Below are positions 9,201 to 17,658 of a stretch of DNA of 62,489 nucleotides, piece by piece. This DNA comes from Polyangiaceae bacterium. Its GTDB lineage: Bacteria; Myxococcota_A; Polyangia; Polyangiales; Polyangiaceae. Within the stretch, counting starts at the first letter, position 1; the number at the start of each line of letters is the position of its first letter. The stretch is from positions 1-62,489 of the forward strand of contig JAICTZ010000043.1 of the NCBI GenBank assembly GCA_025936115.1. Reading direction: 5' to 3'. The notes below the pieces were generated by a model. That model saw nothing but the letters and a program-made list of their open reading frames with translations, was not told the origin of the DNA and did no database searches. Both the position numbers and the translations under genes were made by a program.

Positions 9201-9768
9201 CGACGTTCCAGGTCGCGACGCGGCCGCTCGGATCGAGCATGAAGATCGCGTAGTCTTTGACGCTCTCGACCAGCAGTCGGAAGCGCTCGTCGCTCTCGCG
9301 CAGCGCTTCCTCGGCACGCTTGCGCTCGGTCAGATCCCGCGTGACCTTGGCGAAGCCGACGATCTCGCCCTGTTCGCCGCGCAGACACGTGATGACGACG
9401 CTCGCCCAAAATAGCGTGCCGTCCTTGCGCACGCGCAAGCCTTCGTCCTCGGCGCGCCCGTGTCGGGTGGCGACGTCGAGCTCCATGGCGCACTTCCAGA
9501 CGTCCTCCGGTCGATAGAACGTCGAGAAGTGCCGTCCGATGATCTCGTCCGGCCGGTAGCCCTTGATGCGCTCTGCACCCGCGTTCCACGTGAGCACGTG
9601 CCCGGTCGGATCGAGCATGAAGATCGCGTATTCCGTGACCTGCTCGACGAGCAACCGAAAGCGTTCGGGTGGCACGGGCGGCGGCAGCCGTCGGGCATCG
9701 GCCGGGTCGTCGGCAAGGGTCACGACACCACACCATAACTTGCCGGTGTGGAGTCGCGCCACGTTCAC
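6250..9768 (-). CDS. Hybrid histidine kinase PAS-PAS-GAF-PAS-GAF-HK-REC
   Basis: A 1172-residue soluble hybrid kinase. Two near-duplicate PAS domains (about 35-150 and 160-278) share NxGAERIKGY, IIGxHFSxFY and the RVRKDG..FWA strand. A GAF (about 295-455), a third PAS (about 470-595), a second GAF (about 600-775), HisKA with His797 in VVSHELRTPL, HATPase_c and a C-terminal receiver (about 1040-1165, LLSDIGMP) follow. The internal receiver suggests an intramolecular relay step. No membrane segments are present, so the signals are cytoplasmic. The start is uncertain: GTG 9768 is the furthest upstream in-frame start, and no clear ribosome binding site is seen. A 153-base gap separates it from the next gene. 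Confidence 0.9.
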   Translation of the reverse strand: MNVARLHTGKLWCGVVTLADDPADARRLPPPVPPERFRLLVEQVTEYAIFMLDPTGHVLTWNAGAERIKGYRPDEIIGRHFSTFYRPEDVWKCAMELDVATRHGRAEDEGLRVRKDGTLFWASVVITCLRGEQGEIVGFAKVTRDLTERKRAEEALRESDERFRLLVESVKDYAIFMLDPSGRVATWNVGAERIKGYSADDIIGQHFSRFYPEAEVRAGKCERELEAAERDGRFEDEGYRVRKDGTCFWANVVITPLRDASGKLVGFAKVTRDLTERRAAEEERLRLGQIARERVHALTEFSEALAGARSSEDVGRAVMERGAEFVGGEGSTLYLADERTRQLTLLAERNANRELIEQLARIPPEENPFYAIATGARDAVWIENPAEYEAFFPDLARFGTQGERAGAFAGVPLVAEGRAIGVLTLGFREPRQFSPDYREFLRTFAQQAAQAFARAGRLEAAEAAAALAERLRASLATTMRSIGDAVIATDAAGAITLMNGVAEALTGYSEAEARGKPLPEVFRIINEHTRAEVTNPVEKVLESGGVVGIGNHTLLVRRDGKEIPIDDSGAPIRAEHGPIEGVVLVFRDVTERKRDESRRAFVAEASAALSRSLDYEVTVGRVAELAVPRFADWCAVDLVVAGETRTKRLAVSHVNLQKVALVRELDARFPPDPHAPTGVPNVLRSGRSELYREITDERLVESCVDPEHLRLARELGLKSAVIVPLAVQGRVLGAMTFVFAESGRVYADEDLAVAEELARRCATAIENALLYTSEQSARRFADVANRAKDEFLAVVSHELRTPLNAIMGWAKLLTRPEFDERRRQSALATIERNAVAMAQLIEDLLDMSRVISGKMRLELEQVDVRRVVESALDTVRPAATAKSIELTATLEPTLPAITADATRLQQIVWNLLSNAVKYTPKGGRAELEVQRTPSTIEIVVRDSGKGIGRAFLPFVFEAFRQEDASASRTRGGLGLGLAITKQLVELHGGHISAESEGEGCGSTFRVSLPIATAPKAQSVPDRAGRQIRTDATFERPPQLRGLRVLVVDDEEDARGLVGAILEECGCEVTLASSVEDAMRRLREARPDVLLSDIGMPEADGYDLIEQVRALPREQGGDVPAAALTAYARPEDRRRMLNAGYSIHLAKPIEPAELVAVVTTLTRFTPRSDPPSR

Positions 9769-9909
9769 TCGCGGGGTCGGGCCGCGAGCAAAATTGCCCC
9801 AGGGCGAATAGCCCCCGGCTCAGAATCCAAGACAGGCGATCCCCCGCAGGCGTGCGCCGTCATCTACCGGCAAAACCCAGCAAAATCGACGGGCGCCGAG
9901 GCCAGACTC

Positions 9910-11382
9910 TCAGCGTAGGCCTGATTTCGGGTGAATCGAGTACGGGCAACGTGCCTCGAGCGCCGGGTCACAATTCGACCTCATCGTTGCGGGGTCGGGC
10001 GTACAGTCGAATACGTTCGGACAGTCCGTGCTCTGCTCGCAGCCGCAGCCGCAGTCGTTCGTGAACGGCGCGGTATTCTCGGGGCACATGAAATCGACCA
10101 GCTTACATTTGGTCGAATCCGTGGCGACGTAGCTCCGATACGTTTCGCTCGCTGGATCGCACTTGCACACGGCCGTCGTGCAAAAGATCGTCGGCTGCGA
10201 TTGGGTGTCCAGCATACAGCCGCACGAATTGCAGCCGTCACGCGCGGGGAACGTCGGGCTAAACGTGTCGCTCGCCGCGTACTCGACGCCCCCATAGAAG
10301 CACGTCGGCTGCTCGGGCGTGATGCACTTGCCTTGGTCACACTTTCCCGTTCCGCCCACGGCCATGCAGACGCTGCCGCAAGCGCCGCAGTCGAGCGCCG
10401 AGGTCATGATGTTCGTCTCGCAGCCGTTCGCAGCGTCGCCGTCACAGTCGGCCATGCCGGTGGGGCACACGACCGGCTCGGGCGCACACGCCGGAGTCGG
10501 ATACAGGTCCCACCCCGCCGGCGCCGCACACTTCGACGAGTAGCTGCAGCAGGCCTTCGTCATGGGGTTCTGCGCGTAAATCGTCTGCGGCGGGCACATG
10601 CCGCCGATGTCGAGCTCGGGCGGGCACTCGTCGCAGGCTTTCATCGTGCATGCGAGCGAGCCGTCGGGACCGCAGGTGCACGTGTTGCAGCCGTCGCCGC
10701 TCGGAGTCACGTCGCCCGGCGTGCACTTCGAGCCGTTACAGCCGTCGCCCATCGCGGGCATGCAATCCCATTGGGTGCCGTCGTCGCTGCACGTGCATGA
10801 CTTACAGCCGGCGTCATCCAGCATCGTCTCGCCGGGTTTGCACACCTGCGATTCGCTACAGCTCGGATCGTTCGTGGGCACGGTACAGTCCCAAGCGCTG
10901 CCCGTCGCGTTGCAGGTGCAGCTCAGGCAGGTCGACATCGTCACCTCGCCGGGCGTGCACTTGGCGCAGGCGATGTCGGGGCATGCCCATTGGCCGCTCA
11001 TGTCGCATTCGCAGCGCGCGCAGCCGTCGTCGCGGAGCTTCGTGTCACCGGGCTGACATTCGCCACCGGGGCTCGGGCACATCTGGTCGGTCGTGCAATT
11101 CCACTTGCCGTCCATGCCGCAGGAGCACGTGTTGCAGCCGTCGTCCGCCGTCTTCTTGTCGCCCGCGCTGCAGCCCGCCGTGCAGGCGTCGCTGTTACAG
11201 TCCCACGTCTTCCCATCGCAGACGCACTGAGTGCAGCCGTCGGCCGCCGTCTTGGACTGCATCGGCACGTCGCACTTCCCGCCGTCGGTCGGGTCCATCG
11301 ACCCGATGGTCGAGAGCGAACAACCGAGCAGAAGCCCCGCAGCCAAGCCGGACAATAGAGATGAACCCACCAAGTGCCGCAT
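9910..11382 (-). CDS. Cys-rich lipoprotein with tandem pacifastin-like modules
   Basis: A 490-residue exported lipoprotein with the lipobox LLLGC (Cys21). From about residue 36 to 255 there are about six tandem modules of the form C-x(9-12)-C-N-x-C-x-C-x(2-3)-G-x(3)-C. The clearest is GDKKTADDGCNTCSCGMDG. This is the signature of pacifastin light-chain domains, which are serine protease inhibitors known from arthropods, and it overlaps with VWC-like spacing. A CDGDAANGCETN...DCGACG segment typical of myxobacterial surface proteins follows, then two further Cys-rich units. ATG 11382 has GGAG 7 bases upstream. Function is unknown; an inhibitor or surface-adhesion role is inference from the fold only. 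Confidence 0.75.
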   Translation of the reverse strand: MRHLVGSSLLSGLAAGLLLGCSLSTIGSMDPTDGGKCDVPMQSKTAADGCTQCVCDGKTWDCNSDACTAGCSAGDKKTADDGCNTCSCGMDGKWNCTTDQMCPSPGGECQPGDTKLRDDGCARCECDMSGQWACPDIACAKCTPGEVTMSTCLSCTCNATGSAWDCTVPTNDPSCSESQVCKPGETMLDDAGCKSCTCSDDGTQWDCMPAMGDGCNGSKCTPGDVTPSGDGCNTCTCGPDGSLACTMKACDECPPELDIGGMCPPQTIYAQNPMTKACCSYSSKCAAPAGWDLYPTPACAPEPVVCPTGMADCDGDAANGCETNIMTSALDCGACGSVCMAVGGTGKCDQGKCITPEQPTCFYGGVEYAASDTFSPTFPARDGCNSCGCMLDTQSQPTIFCTTAVCKCDPASETYRSYVATDSTKCKLVDFMCPENTAPFTNDCGCGCEQSTDCPNVFDCTPDPATMRSNCDPALEARCPYSIHPKSGLR

Positions 11383-11401
11383 GCGCTGTGCTCCTTCTGC
11401 T

Positions 11402-11419
11402 CCGAGGCAGCAGCCTCGG
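11402..11419. promoter_or_regulatory. Hairpin in the 5' leader of the Cys-rich lipoprotein gene
   Basis: CCGAGGC-AGCA-GCCTCGG forms a 7-base-pair stem with a 4-base loop, 20 bases upstream of the start codon at 11382 and just ahead of the GGAG ribosome binding site. It could be a leader structure or a small operator; nothing in the sequence distinguishes the two. Confidence 0.35.
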
Positions 11420-11520
11420 GCTCTACTAGGTGTAAGGGCAGGTCCGGCCTCGACCCATCACGAAAAAAACCTTGGCTCCTCGGCGGTGCAGTTTGCTAAC
11501 CCCCGAGTCGGCTCTCGTTC

Positions 11521-12531
11521 ATGATTTTGCGTCGCGTGCTGCTTTTTTCCGCGCTGGCTGCGTCTCCGGTGCTGGCCGAACGGGTGCCCGGTGGCGACGT
11601 CCGCGTCGAACGCGCCGAGCATGCGCTCGACTGTCCGGCACAAACCGAGCTCGTCGCAGCAGCTCTGGCGCTCGGCAGCACTCCGGGTGCCGCGCCGGCA
11701 GGCTCGAACATCGTCGTCCGTTTCGAGCGCGACGGCAGCGCGTACCGCGCGCTCATCAGGTCGAGCGGCCAAAAGACGGGTGAGCGCGAGCTTCGCACCG
11801 ACGACGCCGATTGCCGTCGCCTCGCCGACGCCGTGAGCGTCGTGGTCGCCGTCCTCCTCGATATCGTGCCGGCCGATGCCGTCGCCTCCTTCGAGGCCGC
11901 CCCCCCGGCCATGCCGCAAATCGCGCGGCCCCCCGCGCCCGCTCCCGAAAAAACGGTCACGGCGCCGCCCGGGCCCGCGCGACTCGAGCCGCCCGACGTG
12001 CACACCCCGTTTGCCCTTTCACTCCGCGCAGAGGTCGCGCTTTCCGTCGGCTTGCTCGGCGCTGCCGTATCCCCGACGTTCGGCGGCTCCGCCGCCGTGA
12101 CGCGCGGTCCCTGGCAAGCCGCGCTCGGCGGCTTCTGGGTCGTCCCGCGCGACGTCCCCTTCGACCCACTGTCCGGCACCGCCGTTCACGTCTCCCTCGC
12201 GCTCGGCACCGCGGACGGCTGTTATCGCTTCGCGGGCGGCACCACTCGCGCGTGGGAAACCTGGATTTGCGCGCGTTTTCTCGCGGGCGTCATCGGCGGC
12301 GACGGCCGCGGCTTCGACCACCACTACCCGACGCACGAGCCCTGGTTCGGCGCGGGCCCCGTCTTCACTTTGCGTTTACCGCTCAGCCGCGCCTTTGCGC
12401 TCCGTTTCGGCGCCTCCGGCGTCGTGACCCTCGGCGACCACACCTTCCGCGTGGAAGACTACGGCGACGCTTTCGAGAGCCCGCCGCTCTCGGCTGCGCT
12501 TTCCATCGGCCCCGAGCTCACGATTTGGTGA
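11521..12531 (+). CDS. Secreted protein, probable outer-membrane beta-barrel
   Basis: A 336-residue protein with a signal peptide (MILRRVLLFSALAASPVLA). The N-terminal part is periplasmic, followed by a Pro/Ala-rich linker near residues 120-160. From about 165 to the end there are alternating hydrophobic/polar strands with many Gly and aromatic residues (FALSLRAEVALSVGLLGAA, then FTLRLPLSRAFALRFGASG), consistent with a small barrel. The aromatic/basic ends suit an outer-membrane protein. It sits 82 bases ahead of an ECF sigma gene and its overlapping partner; such trios recur in Sorangiineae, but the role is unknown. The barrel prediction is mine from strand periodicity. Confidence 0.65.
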   Translation: MILRRVLLFSALAASPVLAERVPGGDVRVERAEHALDCPAQTELVAAALALGSTPGAAPAGSNIVVRFERDGSAYRALIRSSGQKTGERELRTDDADCRRLADAVSVVVAVLLDIVPADAVASFEAAPPAMPQIARPPAPAPEKTVTAPPGPARLEPPDVHTPFALSLRAEVALSVGLLGAAVSPTFGGSAAVTRGPWQAALGGFWVVPRDVPFDPLSGTAVHVSLALGTADGCYRFAGGTTRAWETWICARFLAGVIGGDGRGFDHHYPTHEPWFGAGPVFTLRLPLSRAFALRFGASGVVTLGDHTFRVEDYGDAFESPPLSAALSIGPELTIW

Positions 12532-12613
12532 TGGACGAACGCAGCGCTTGCCCTTGATCCAATGTAGTCCGAGCCCGCCCGGGCAGCTCCGAGCCTCCGT
12601 GGCCAGGCACGGT

Positions 12614-13147
12614 ATGACCTTCGAAGACTTGTATGAGCAAAACTTCGAGTTCGTGTGGCGAACGCTGCGGCGCTTGGGCGTTCCTGCGGCCGATTTGCCC
12701 GACGTCGCGCAGGAGGTCTTTCTCGTGGTTCACCGCCGGCTCGCCGACTTCGAGGAGCGCGGCAAGATGACGGCTTGGCTCTTCCGCATCGCTGCCCGGG
12801 CCGCACGTGACCGGCGCCGCCGCGCGCACGTCAGGCGGGAAATCGCAGGCGAAGCCTCGCTCGCCGAAGCGCCCGATCCCGGCCCCGATCCGAGCGCTTC
12901 ACTCGAACGCGCCGGCGATCGCGCCCTGCTCGAACAAGCTCTCGCTGCGCTCGACCAGGACCAACGCGAGGTCTTCACCGCGTTCGAGCTCGAAGGACTC
13001 AGCGGCCAGGCCATCGCCACGGCGCTCGAAATCCCGCTCGGCACCGTTTACTCGCGCCTGCGACTCGGCCGCGAGCGCTTCCGGCAAGGCATCGCGCGCG
13101 TCCTTGCTCGTCATAGCGGGACGCGCTTTCGCTTGGAGGGCGCATGA
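12614..13147 (+). CDS. ECF-type RNA polymerase sigma factor
   Basis: A 177-residue sigma-70 family protein. Region 2 is MTFEDLYEQNFEFVWRTLRR with DVAQEVFLVVHRRL, and region 4 is LPLGTVYSRLRLGR-type (here IPLGTVYSRLRLGRERF). The length and the missing region 3 fit the ECF group. ATG 12614 was preferred over 12548 because region 2 begins immediately and the extra 22 residues are atypical. The stop overlaps the ATG of the next gene (ATGA at 13144), a hallmark of sigma/anti-sigma coupling. It probably directs transcription of this locus and perhaps of the upstream barrel gene. Confidence 0.9.
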   Translation: MTFEDLYEQNFEFVWRTLRRLGVPAADLPDVAQEVFLVVHRRLADFEERGKMTAWLFRIAARAARDRRRRAHVRREIAGEASLAEAPDPGPDPSASLERAGDRALLEQALAALDQDQREVFTAFELEGLSGQAIATALEIPLGTVYSRLRLGRERFRQGIARVLARHSGTRFRLEGA

Positions 13148-13977
13148 ACACCGATCCGGTCCGCCTGCTCGACGGCGGCGAGCTCACGCGCGACGAGCGC
13201 CGAGCGCTCGATGCCGATCACGCGTCGGCGTCGCCGGTCGGTGCCAAACGAGCCATTTGGGCGGCGCTATCGCTCAAACTCGCGGCACCGGCGACGGCAG
13301 CCGCCGCGGCCTTGTCGAGCGGCGCGCCTGCGACGGCGAGCGCGGCCTCGACCGTGGCGACGGCGAGCTCGCTCACGGCCGTCGCGCTGGTGAAATCGGC
13401 GACGCTCGGCGTGGCACTCGGCGCGGCGGTCGGCACGGGGCTCTACTTCGGCGCGCCGAGCGAAGCGCCGCGTCCGGCGCCGGCCGTCGTGGGGAGTAGG
13501 GGAGTAGGGAATTTAGGGGCGACCAGCGTGCGCGTGCCGTTCCACGCCGCGGCACACCCGAGCAGCGCGCCGCCTGCGGCGGCCGCGAGCGACAGCGCGC
13601 CGCCCGTCCCCGTCACGACCCCGCCCGTCCCCGTCACGACCCCGCCCGTCGAACGTCCCACGCCGCACGTCGAAGCTTCGGCGCCCGCGCCCGCGCCCAC
13701 GCCGCCGCTCGTCGAAGGCGAAAGTCGGCGCGTCGCCAGAGCCCACGCGCTGCTTCGCTCGGGCGACGCCGGCGCGGCGCTCACGCTACTCGACGCGCTC
13801 GCGCGTGACGAACCGAACGGCTTGCTCGTCCAAGAGCGCGAAGCGCTCCTCGTCGAAACCCTCGCCGCGCTCGGTCGTCGGGACAGCGCGCGCGCCCACG
13901 CCGACGCCTTCCTCGCGCGCTACCCGCGGAGTCCGCACACGGCGGCGGTACGGCGCGCGGTGGGTTACGCGCCGTAA
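13144..13977 (+). CDS. Membrane-anchored anti-sigma-like protein with TPR-like C-terminus
   Basis: A 277-residue protein translationally coupled to the ECF sigma gene (ATGA overlap). The N-terminal ~55 cytoplasmic residues could contact the sigma factor, and an Ala-rich stretch around 65-105 ends in a membrane-spanning segment (ATLGVALGAAVGTGLYFG). A Pro/Ala linker follows, then a TPR-like helical unit (RRVARAHALLRSGDAGAALTLL onward) on the far side. No zinc-binding anti-sigma motif (HxxxCxxC) is visible, so the anti-sigma role rests on position and topology only. The linker carries a 21-base tandem repeat. Confidence 0.6.
   Translation: MNTDPVRLLDGGELTRDERRALDADHASASPVGAKRAIWAALSLKLAAPATAAAAALSSGAPATASAASTVATASSLTAVALVKSATLGVALGAAVGTGLYFGAPSEAPRPAPAVVGSRGVGNLGATSVRVPFHAAAHPSSAPPAAAASDSAPPVPVTTPPVPVTTPPVERPTPHVEASAPAPAPTPPLVEGESRRVARAHALLRSGDAGAALTLLDALARDEPNGLLVQEREALLVETLAALGRRDSARAHADAFLARYPRSPHTAAVRRAVGYAP
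13600..13650 (+). repeat. 21-base tandem repeat encoding PPVPVTT
   Basis: Two full copies and a 9-base third of CCGCCCGTCCCCGTCACGAC(C) lie in frame within the Pro-rich linker of the anti-sigma-like gene. The in-frame unit means that copy number can change without frameshift. Confidence 0.85.
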
Positions 13978-14052
13978 GCCGCGCCCCTTCCGCTCGGGCC
14001 ACGTGACCCACGTCCAGAGCAGATCGACGATGCCGAGCAGCACGTCCATGAA

Positions 14053-14175
14053 TCAGCGACGACCCCGCTTCGTCTTGGTGACCACGCGCACGAGCGGCAC
14101 GAAGGCCAACGCAACGACCGCCATCACCACGCCGAAGGCAAGAACGGGCGACGTGGCGGCCGAGACGAAGTCCAC
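14053..14175 (-). CDS. Possible 40-residue single-pass membrane protein
   Basis: A GTG-initiated frame encodes a short N-terminus, a hydrophobic helix (SPVLAFGVVMAVVALAFVPL) and a basic tail RVVTKTKRGRR, in keeping with the positive-inside rule. An in-frame TTG lies upstream. It occupies the otherwise empty stretch between the TPR gene and the GH13 gene and sits downstream of the latter on the same strand. No clear ribosome binding site is seen, so the call is tentative. Confidence 0.35.
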   Translation of the reverse strand: MDFVSAATSPVLAFGVVMAVVALAFVPLVRVVTKTKRGRR

Positions 14176-14259
14176 GCCGGCAGCATAGCCCCGGGCCAAG
14201 CAGCGGGCTTGCCCACGGCAGAGCGACAAGCTGAAGGCGCCTTGGAATTTTTCCCAGCA

Positions 14260-16674
14260 TCAGGTCTGCGGTACGTGCCGCAGCACGACGAAGCCGCGGG
14301 CCGGCACCTTCACGTTGAGCTTCCCCTCGACGACATCGAGCGTCTCCTCGTTCGTCACGCCCGACCCGCCGTAAACGTCCGCGTCGCTCGTGAAGATCTC
14401 GCGCCATTTGCCCTGCGCGTCGTTCGGCACCGGCACGACGTAGCCCTCCGGCCAGCCGTCGTCGCGCAGCGTCGACACGACGATGTAATGCTCCGGCCCC
14501 TTCCAGCGATGAAACGCGAGCACCCGATCGGCGTCGTGCACGAGCATGATCTCGATGTTTGCAGTCGCGAACGTGTGATGGCGGCGCCGCAAGCGGATTA
14601 GTTCGCGATAGAAGCGGAACAGGAAGCGCCCGTTACCCTGGCGTTCCCCCAGCAAATCCTCGCGCTTTTCGAGGAAGCCGTCGTAGGTGAAATCCTTCGT
14701 CGCTCCGATCTCTTCGCCCATGAGAAACATGGGCGTGCCCGCCGAGAGCAGCGTCATCCCCGCGACGAAGCGAACGCGTGCCTCGGCGATGCGCCGGAGA
14801 TCACCCGTGGGCGGGGGCGCGCTGCCGTCGGCGTTGATGGCGACCATGAGCGTCCGCGCCGAGTGCTCCGAGTTGCCCGCCTCGTCGTGCGACTCGTGGT
14901 AGACGACGGCTTTGCGCTTGGTGGTAGCCAGAATCTCGGCGAAGCGGCTGAAGGCGAGCTCGCCGTTGCCGCCCATGCCGGCGGTCTTGAGCAGGTTCGC
15001 GCATTCGGGGCCGCGCCCCGTGTCGCCGATGAGGTTGTGATAAAAATTCGAGTACCACGTCGCGTCGAAGCCGAGCCCGGCGCCGTCCGGATGCTCCGTC
15101 ACGAGCACCCAGTCCGAATGGTCCTCGCACGTGAGCAGCGTCGCGGGACGCAGGAGCCTCAGCGTGCGGCTGAGCTCGCGCAGAAACTTCGCTCCCGCGA
15201 GGTTCGCGCCGCCCGCGGGCCGGCCGTCCGCGTGAACGACGTTGTACGCGTGAATCGATGTCGTCTGGTCGACGCGGAAGCCGTCGACGTGAAAGTCCAT
15301 CACGAGGGCAGCCGCGCTGCTGATGAACAGCTTTCGCACCATTTCGTCGTGAAATCGCGGCGCAAATCCGGTCGACAGGTTGTCGAGGTAGCCCCCGTCG
15401 GGTGAGGGGTAGTCGGACGGCTTGCCTTCGTACCAGTAGTAAACGTTGTTCTCTTCGCGCTCGGAGTCGTAGTGCCACTGGGCGCGTTCGCCGTTCGGGA
15501 CGTAGTGGTTGTAGACCACGTCGACGATCACGGCGATGCCGCGCTGATGGCAGGCGCGCACGAAGTGCCGGAACAAGTCGCGCCCGCCGGCGCTCGACTC
15601 GATCGCGAAGTGGTGCGAGTTGCCGTAGCCCCAAGTGCGCGTGCCGTTCGCTTCGGCGATCGGCAAGAGCTCGACGGCGTTGACGCCGAGCTCGGTCAAG
15701 TAGTCGACGAGCGCGATCGCGTCGTGAAAATTGCCGGGGCGATCGCTGCCGAACCCGAGTGAGCCCACGTGCAGCTCGTAAATCACGAGATCGTCGATGC
15801 GATGCGGGAAGGGCGTGAGGTGATTGAACTCGTCACGCCAAAATTCGTCTTCCGAGACGACCGCCTTCGGATCGGCGCCGGGAGACACGTCTGCTTGCAC
15901 GAGCTCCGTATCGACGACGACGGAGCAGCTGACGACGCCGTTCAGCTCCGCGGGCGTACCCTGGTACGGCTTGCCCTCCGGGTTCTTGTCGCCCGTTCCG
16001 ACTTGCGCACGTGAATACAAATCGGTGCGATAGACGACGCGCCCGTCCTCGTTCTTGATGCGGTACATGTAGGGCGCGCCAGCGAAGTCGCGAAAACGCC
16101 GGAGCGCCGCTTCCTTCTCCGGGCCGGTCGACCACACGCCTTCCTCGCGCTTCTCGAGCACGAAGACCGGCCGCCCTGGATCGATGCCCGTCCCGTCGTC
16201 GGCGATGTAGCCGTGTTTCGGATCACCGAACACGACTTCGACGCCCTGGGCGTTCGGCGCCCACACCGCAAAGCGTAGTCCCGGCTCGTCGCTACCCGCT
16301 ACCCGCACCTTGCGCGCGCCGAGTCGGCGCACGTGCGTCAGATAGTAGCGCTCCTCTTGGCGCGGGTCGTCCGTCAGCCAGAACTTACGGTGTAAGGCGT
16401 CGTGCCCCATGCCGTCTTGCTCGTTGACGATGCCCTCCCGGTCGAGCCCGAGCGGCCCGTCGTGGAGTACCGTCCAGAAGAACTCCTTGCCCACCTCGGA
16501 CGGCTGGAGCTCGAGGTCGGCCTCGAACACGACTGCGCCGTCCGACGCGATGGCTTCGCGCATCGGCCGCTCACTCCATTTCTCGCTATGCCGGCCGTTC
16601 GCGTCCCAACTGCCGCAGAGCCGAACGTTCGAGAAGAGCTTCCTTCGAATCCCCGTATCGTAGGTGAATTTCAT
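14260..16674 (-). CDS. GH13 alpha-glucan enzyme (branching enzyme/debranching-like alpha-amylase)
   Basis: An 804-residue cytoplasmic enzyme of the alpha-amylase superfamily. An N-terminal domain is followed by a CBM48/E-set-like unit (GLRFAVWAPNAQGVEVVFG) and the (beta/alpha)8 barrel. Barrel motifs are DVVYNHY, the nucleophile Asp in DGFRVDQTT (near residue 467), the acid/base Glu in TCEDHSD (near 516) and the HD pair in ESHDEAGNS (near 596). A C-terminal beta domain follows. The architecture is nearest to glycogen branching or debranching enzymes, and exact specificity cannot be read. ATG 16674 was chosen because the extension to 16869 is low-complexity. It is divergent from the pyrophosphatase gene. 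Confidence 0.8.
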   Translation of the reverse strand: MKFTYDTGIRRKLFSNVRLCGSWDANGRHSEKWSERPMREAIASDGAVVFEADLELQPSEVGKEFFWTVLHDGPLGLDREGIVNEQDGMGHDALHRKFWLTDDPRQEERYYLTHVRRLGARKVRVAGSDEPGLRFAVWAPNAQGVEVVFGDPKHGYIADDGTGIDPGRPVFVLEKREEGVWSTGPEKEAALRRFRDFAGAPYMYRIKNEDGRVVYRTDLYSRAQVGTGDKNPEGKPYQGTPAELNGVVSCSVVVDTELVQADVSPGADPKAVVSEDEFWRDEFNHLTPFPHRIDDLVIYELHVGSLGFGSDRPGNFHDAIALVDYLTELGVNAVELLPIAEANGTRTWGYGNSHHFAIESSAGGRDLFRHFVRACHQRGIAVIVDVVYNHYVPNGERAQWHYDSEREENNVYYWYEGKPSDYPSPDGGYLDNLSTGFAPRFHDEMVRKLFISSAAALVMDFHVDGFRVDQTTSIHAYNVVHADGRPAGGANLAGAKFLRELSRTLRLLRPATLLTCEDHSDWVLVTEHPDGAGLGFDATWYSNFYHNLIGDTGRGPECANLLKTAGMGGNGELAFSRFAEILATTKRKAVVYHESHDEAGNSEHSARTLMVAINADGSAPPPTGDLRRIAEARVRFVAGMTLLSAGTPMFLMGEEIGATKDFTYDGFLEKREDLLGERQGNGRFLFRFYRELIRLRRRHHTFATANIEIMLVHDADRVLAFHRWKGPEHYIVVSTLRDDGWPEGYVVPVPNDAQGKWREIFTSDADVYGGSGVTNEETLDVVEGKLNVKVPARGFVVLRHVPQT

Positions 16675-16933
16675 CGTCGTCAGCGGGCCGAGCGGAGTCG
16701 GCGCCTCGCGGTTATCGCTTATTGCAAGTGCAGTGCCGCTCTCGTTTCGCGCGTGCGGACGTTCGGCGGTGCGCGTGCCGGCGCTTGCTCGCTCGGCGAT
16801 TCGCGGCCCCTTTGCGCGTCGGTTTCCGGTGCCCGCTGCTGGCAACGCGTGGGGCGAGCGGAGTGTCATCCGGCCGCACCGGGTAACAATTTGCCTCGCT
16901 GATGCGGTGGCGGCCAGTCTACGCTCGCGCGCG

Positions 16934-17569
16934 ATGACGTTACCGCCGCCTCCGTTTTACCGCTTTCGTCCTCATCCTTGGCACGGCCTCGAAGCCGGCG
17001 ACGACGTGCCGCGCATCGTCAACGCGTACATCGAGCTCACGCCTTTCGACACCGTCAAATACGAGGTCGACAAGACGACCGGCTACATGCGGGTCGATCG
17101 GCCGCATCGCGGCTCGGCGCAATCGCCGACCCTCTACGGCTTCATCCCCCGCACCTACGGCGCGGCGCGCGTCGCGGCCCTCTCGCCGACCGCGACCAAC
17201 GCGGACGCCGACCCGCTCGACATCTGCGTCATCAGCGAACGACCCATCACCCGCACTGAAATCCTGCTCAAGGTGCGGGTCGTCGGCGGGATCCAAATGA
17301 TCGACGACGGCGAAGCCGACGATAAAATCGTGGGAGTCTTACACAACGATCCCTATTTCGACGCCACGCACGACCTGTCAGAAGTGCCGAAAGCGCTGGT
17401 CGATCGTTTGATTCACTACTTCATGACCTACAAGCTGATGCCGAATGAAGCCCCGCGAGTGACGGTCGCCGGCGTCTACGACCGTCCCCACGCCTGGCGC
17501 GTGATCGAGGCCGCGATCGCCGATTACCTCGATTCCTACGACCTCGCTCCTCCATCACTCCGTTTTTGA
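16934..17569 (+). CDS. ppa: Inorganic pyrophosphatase, family I
   Basis: A 211-residue soluble enzyme that hydrolyses pyrophosphate to phosphate, pulling biosynthetic reactions forward. The family I signature D-x-D-P-x-D is present as DADPLDICVIS, and the substrate-side segment TPFDTVKYEVDK..GY...DR and the YGFIPRTYG motif are intact. Length fits the soluble Mg-dependent family. ATG 16934 is preferred, since the frame upstream to 16664 is not conserved-looking. It stands alone between the divergent GH13 gene and the receiver/Ser-Thr kinase gene. Confidence 0.9.
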   Translation: MTLPPPPFYRFRPHPWHGLEAGDDVPRIVNAYIELTPFDTVKYEVDKTTGYMRVDRPHRGSAQSPTLYGFIPRTYGAARVAALSPTATNADADPLDICVISERPITRTEILLKVRVVGGIQMIDDGEADDKIVGVLHNDPYFDATHDLSEVPKALVDRLIHYFMTYKLMPNEAPRVTVAGVYDRPHAWRVIEAAIADYLDSYDLAPPSLRF

Positions 17570-17658
17570 AGCCGGGCTCTCCTACACTGTCCTACAAAAA
17601 GCCGGCGGCTCGGCGCCGTGGGGATGGATCCACGAGATGGGCGGCCTAGGCTAGTGTC

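Noticed and set aside
13786..14049. An 87-codon minus-strand frame starting MDVLLGIVDLLWTWVTW
   Set aside because: The first 25 residues look membrane-like, but most of the frame lies antisense to the TPR gene and turns Arg-rich. It was not called, though the short 5' part cannot be excluded.
16876..16900. GG-N10-GC element with TTTGC upstream of ppa
   Set aside because: The -24 half has four mismatches and it lies about 40 bases from the start. It shows that weak matches do occur by chance.
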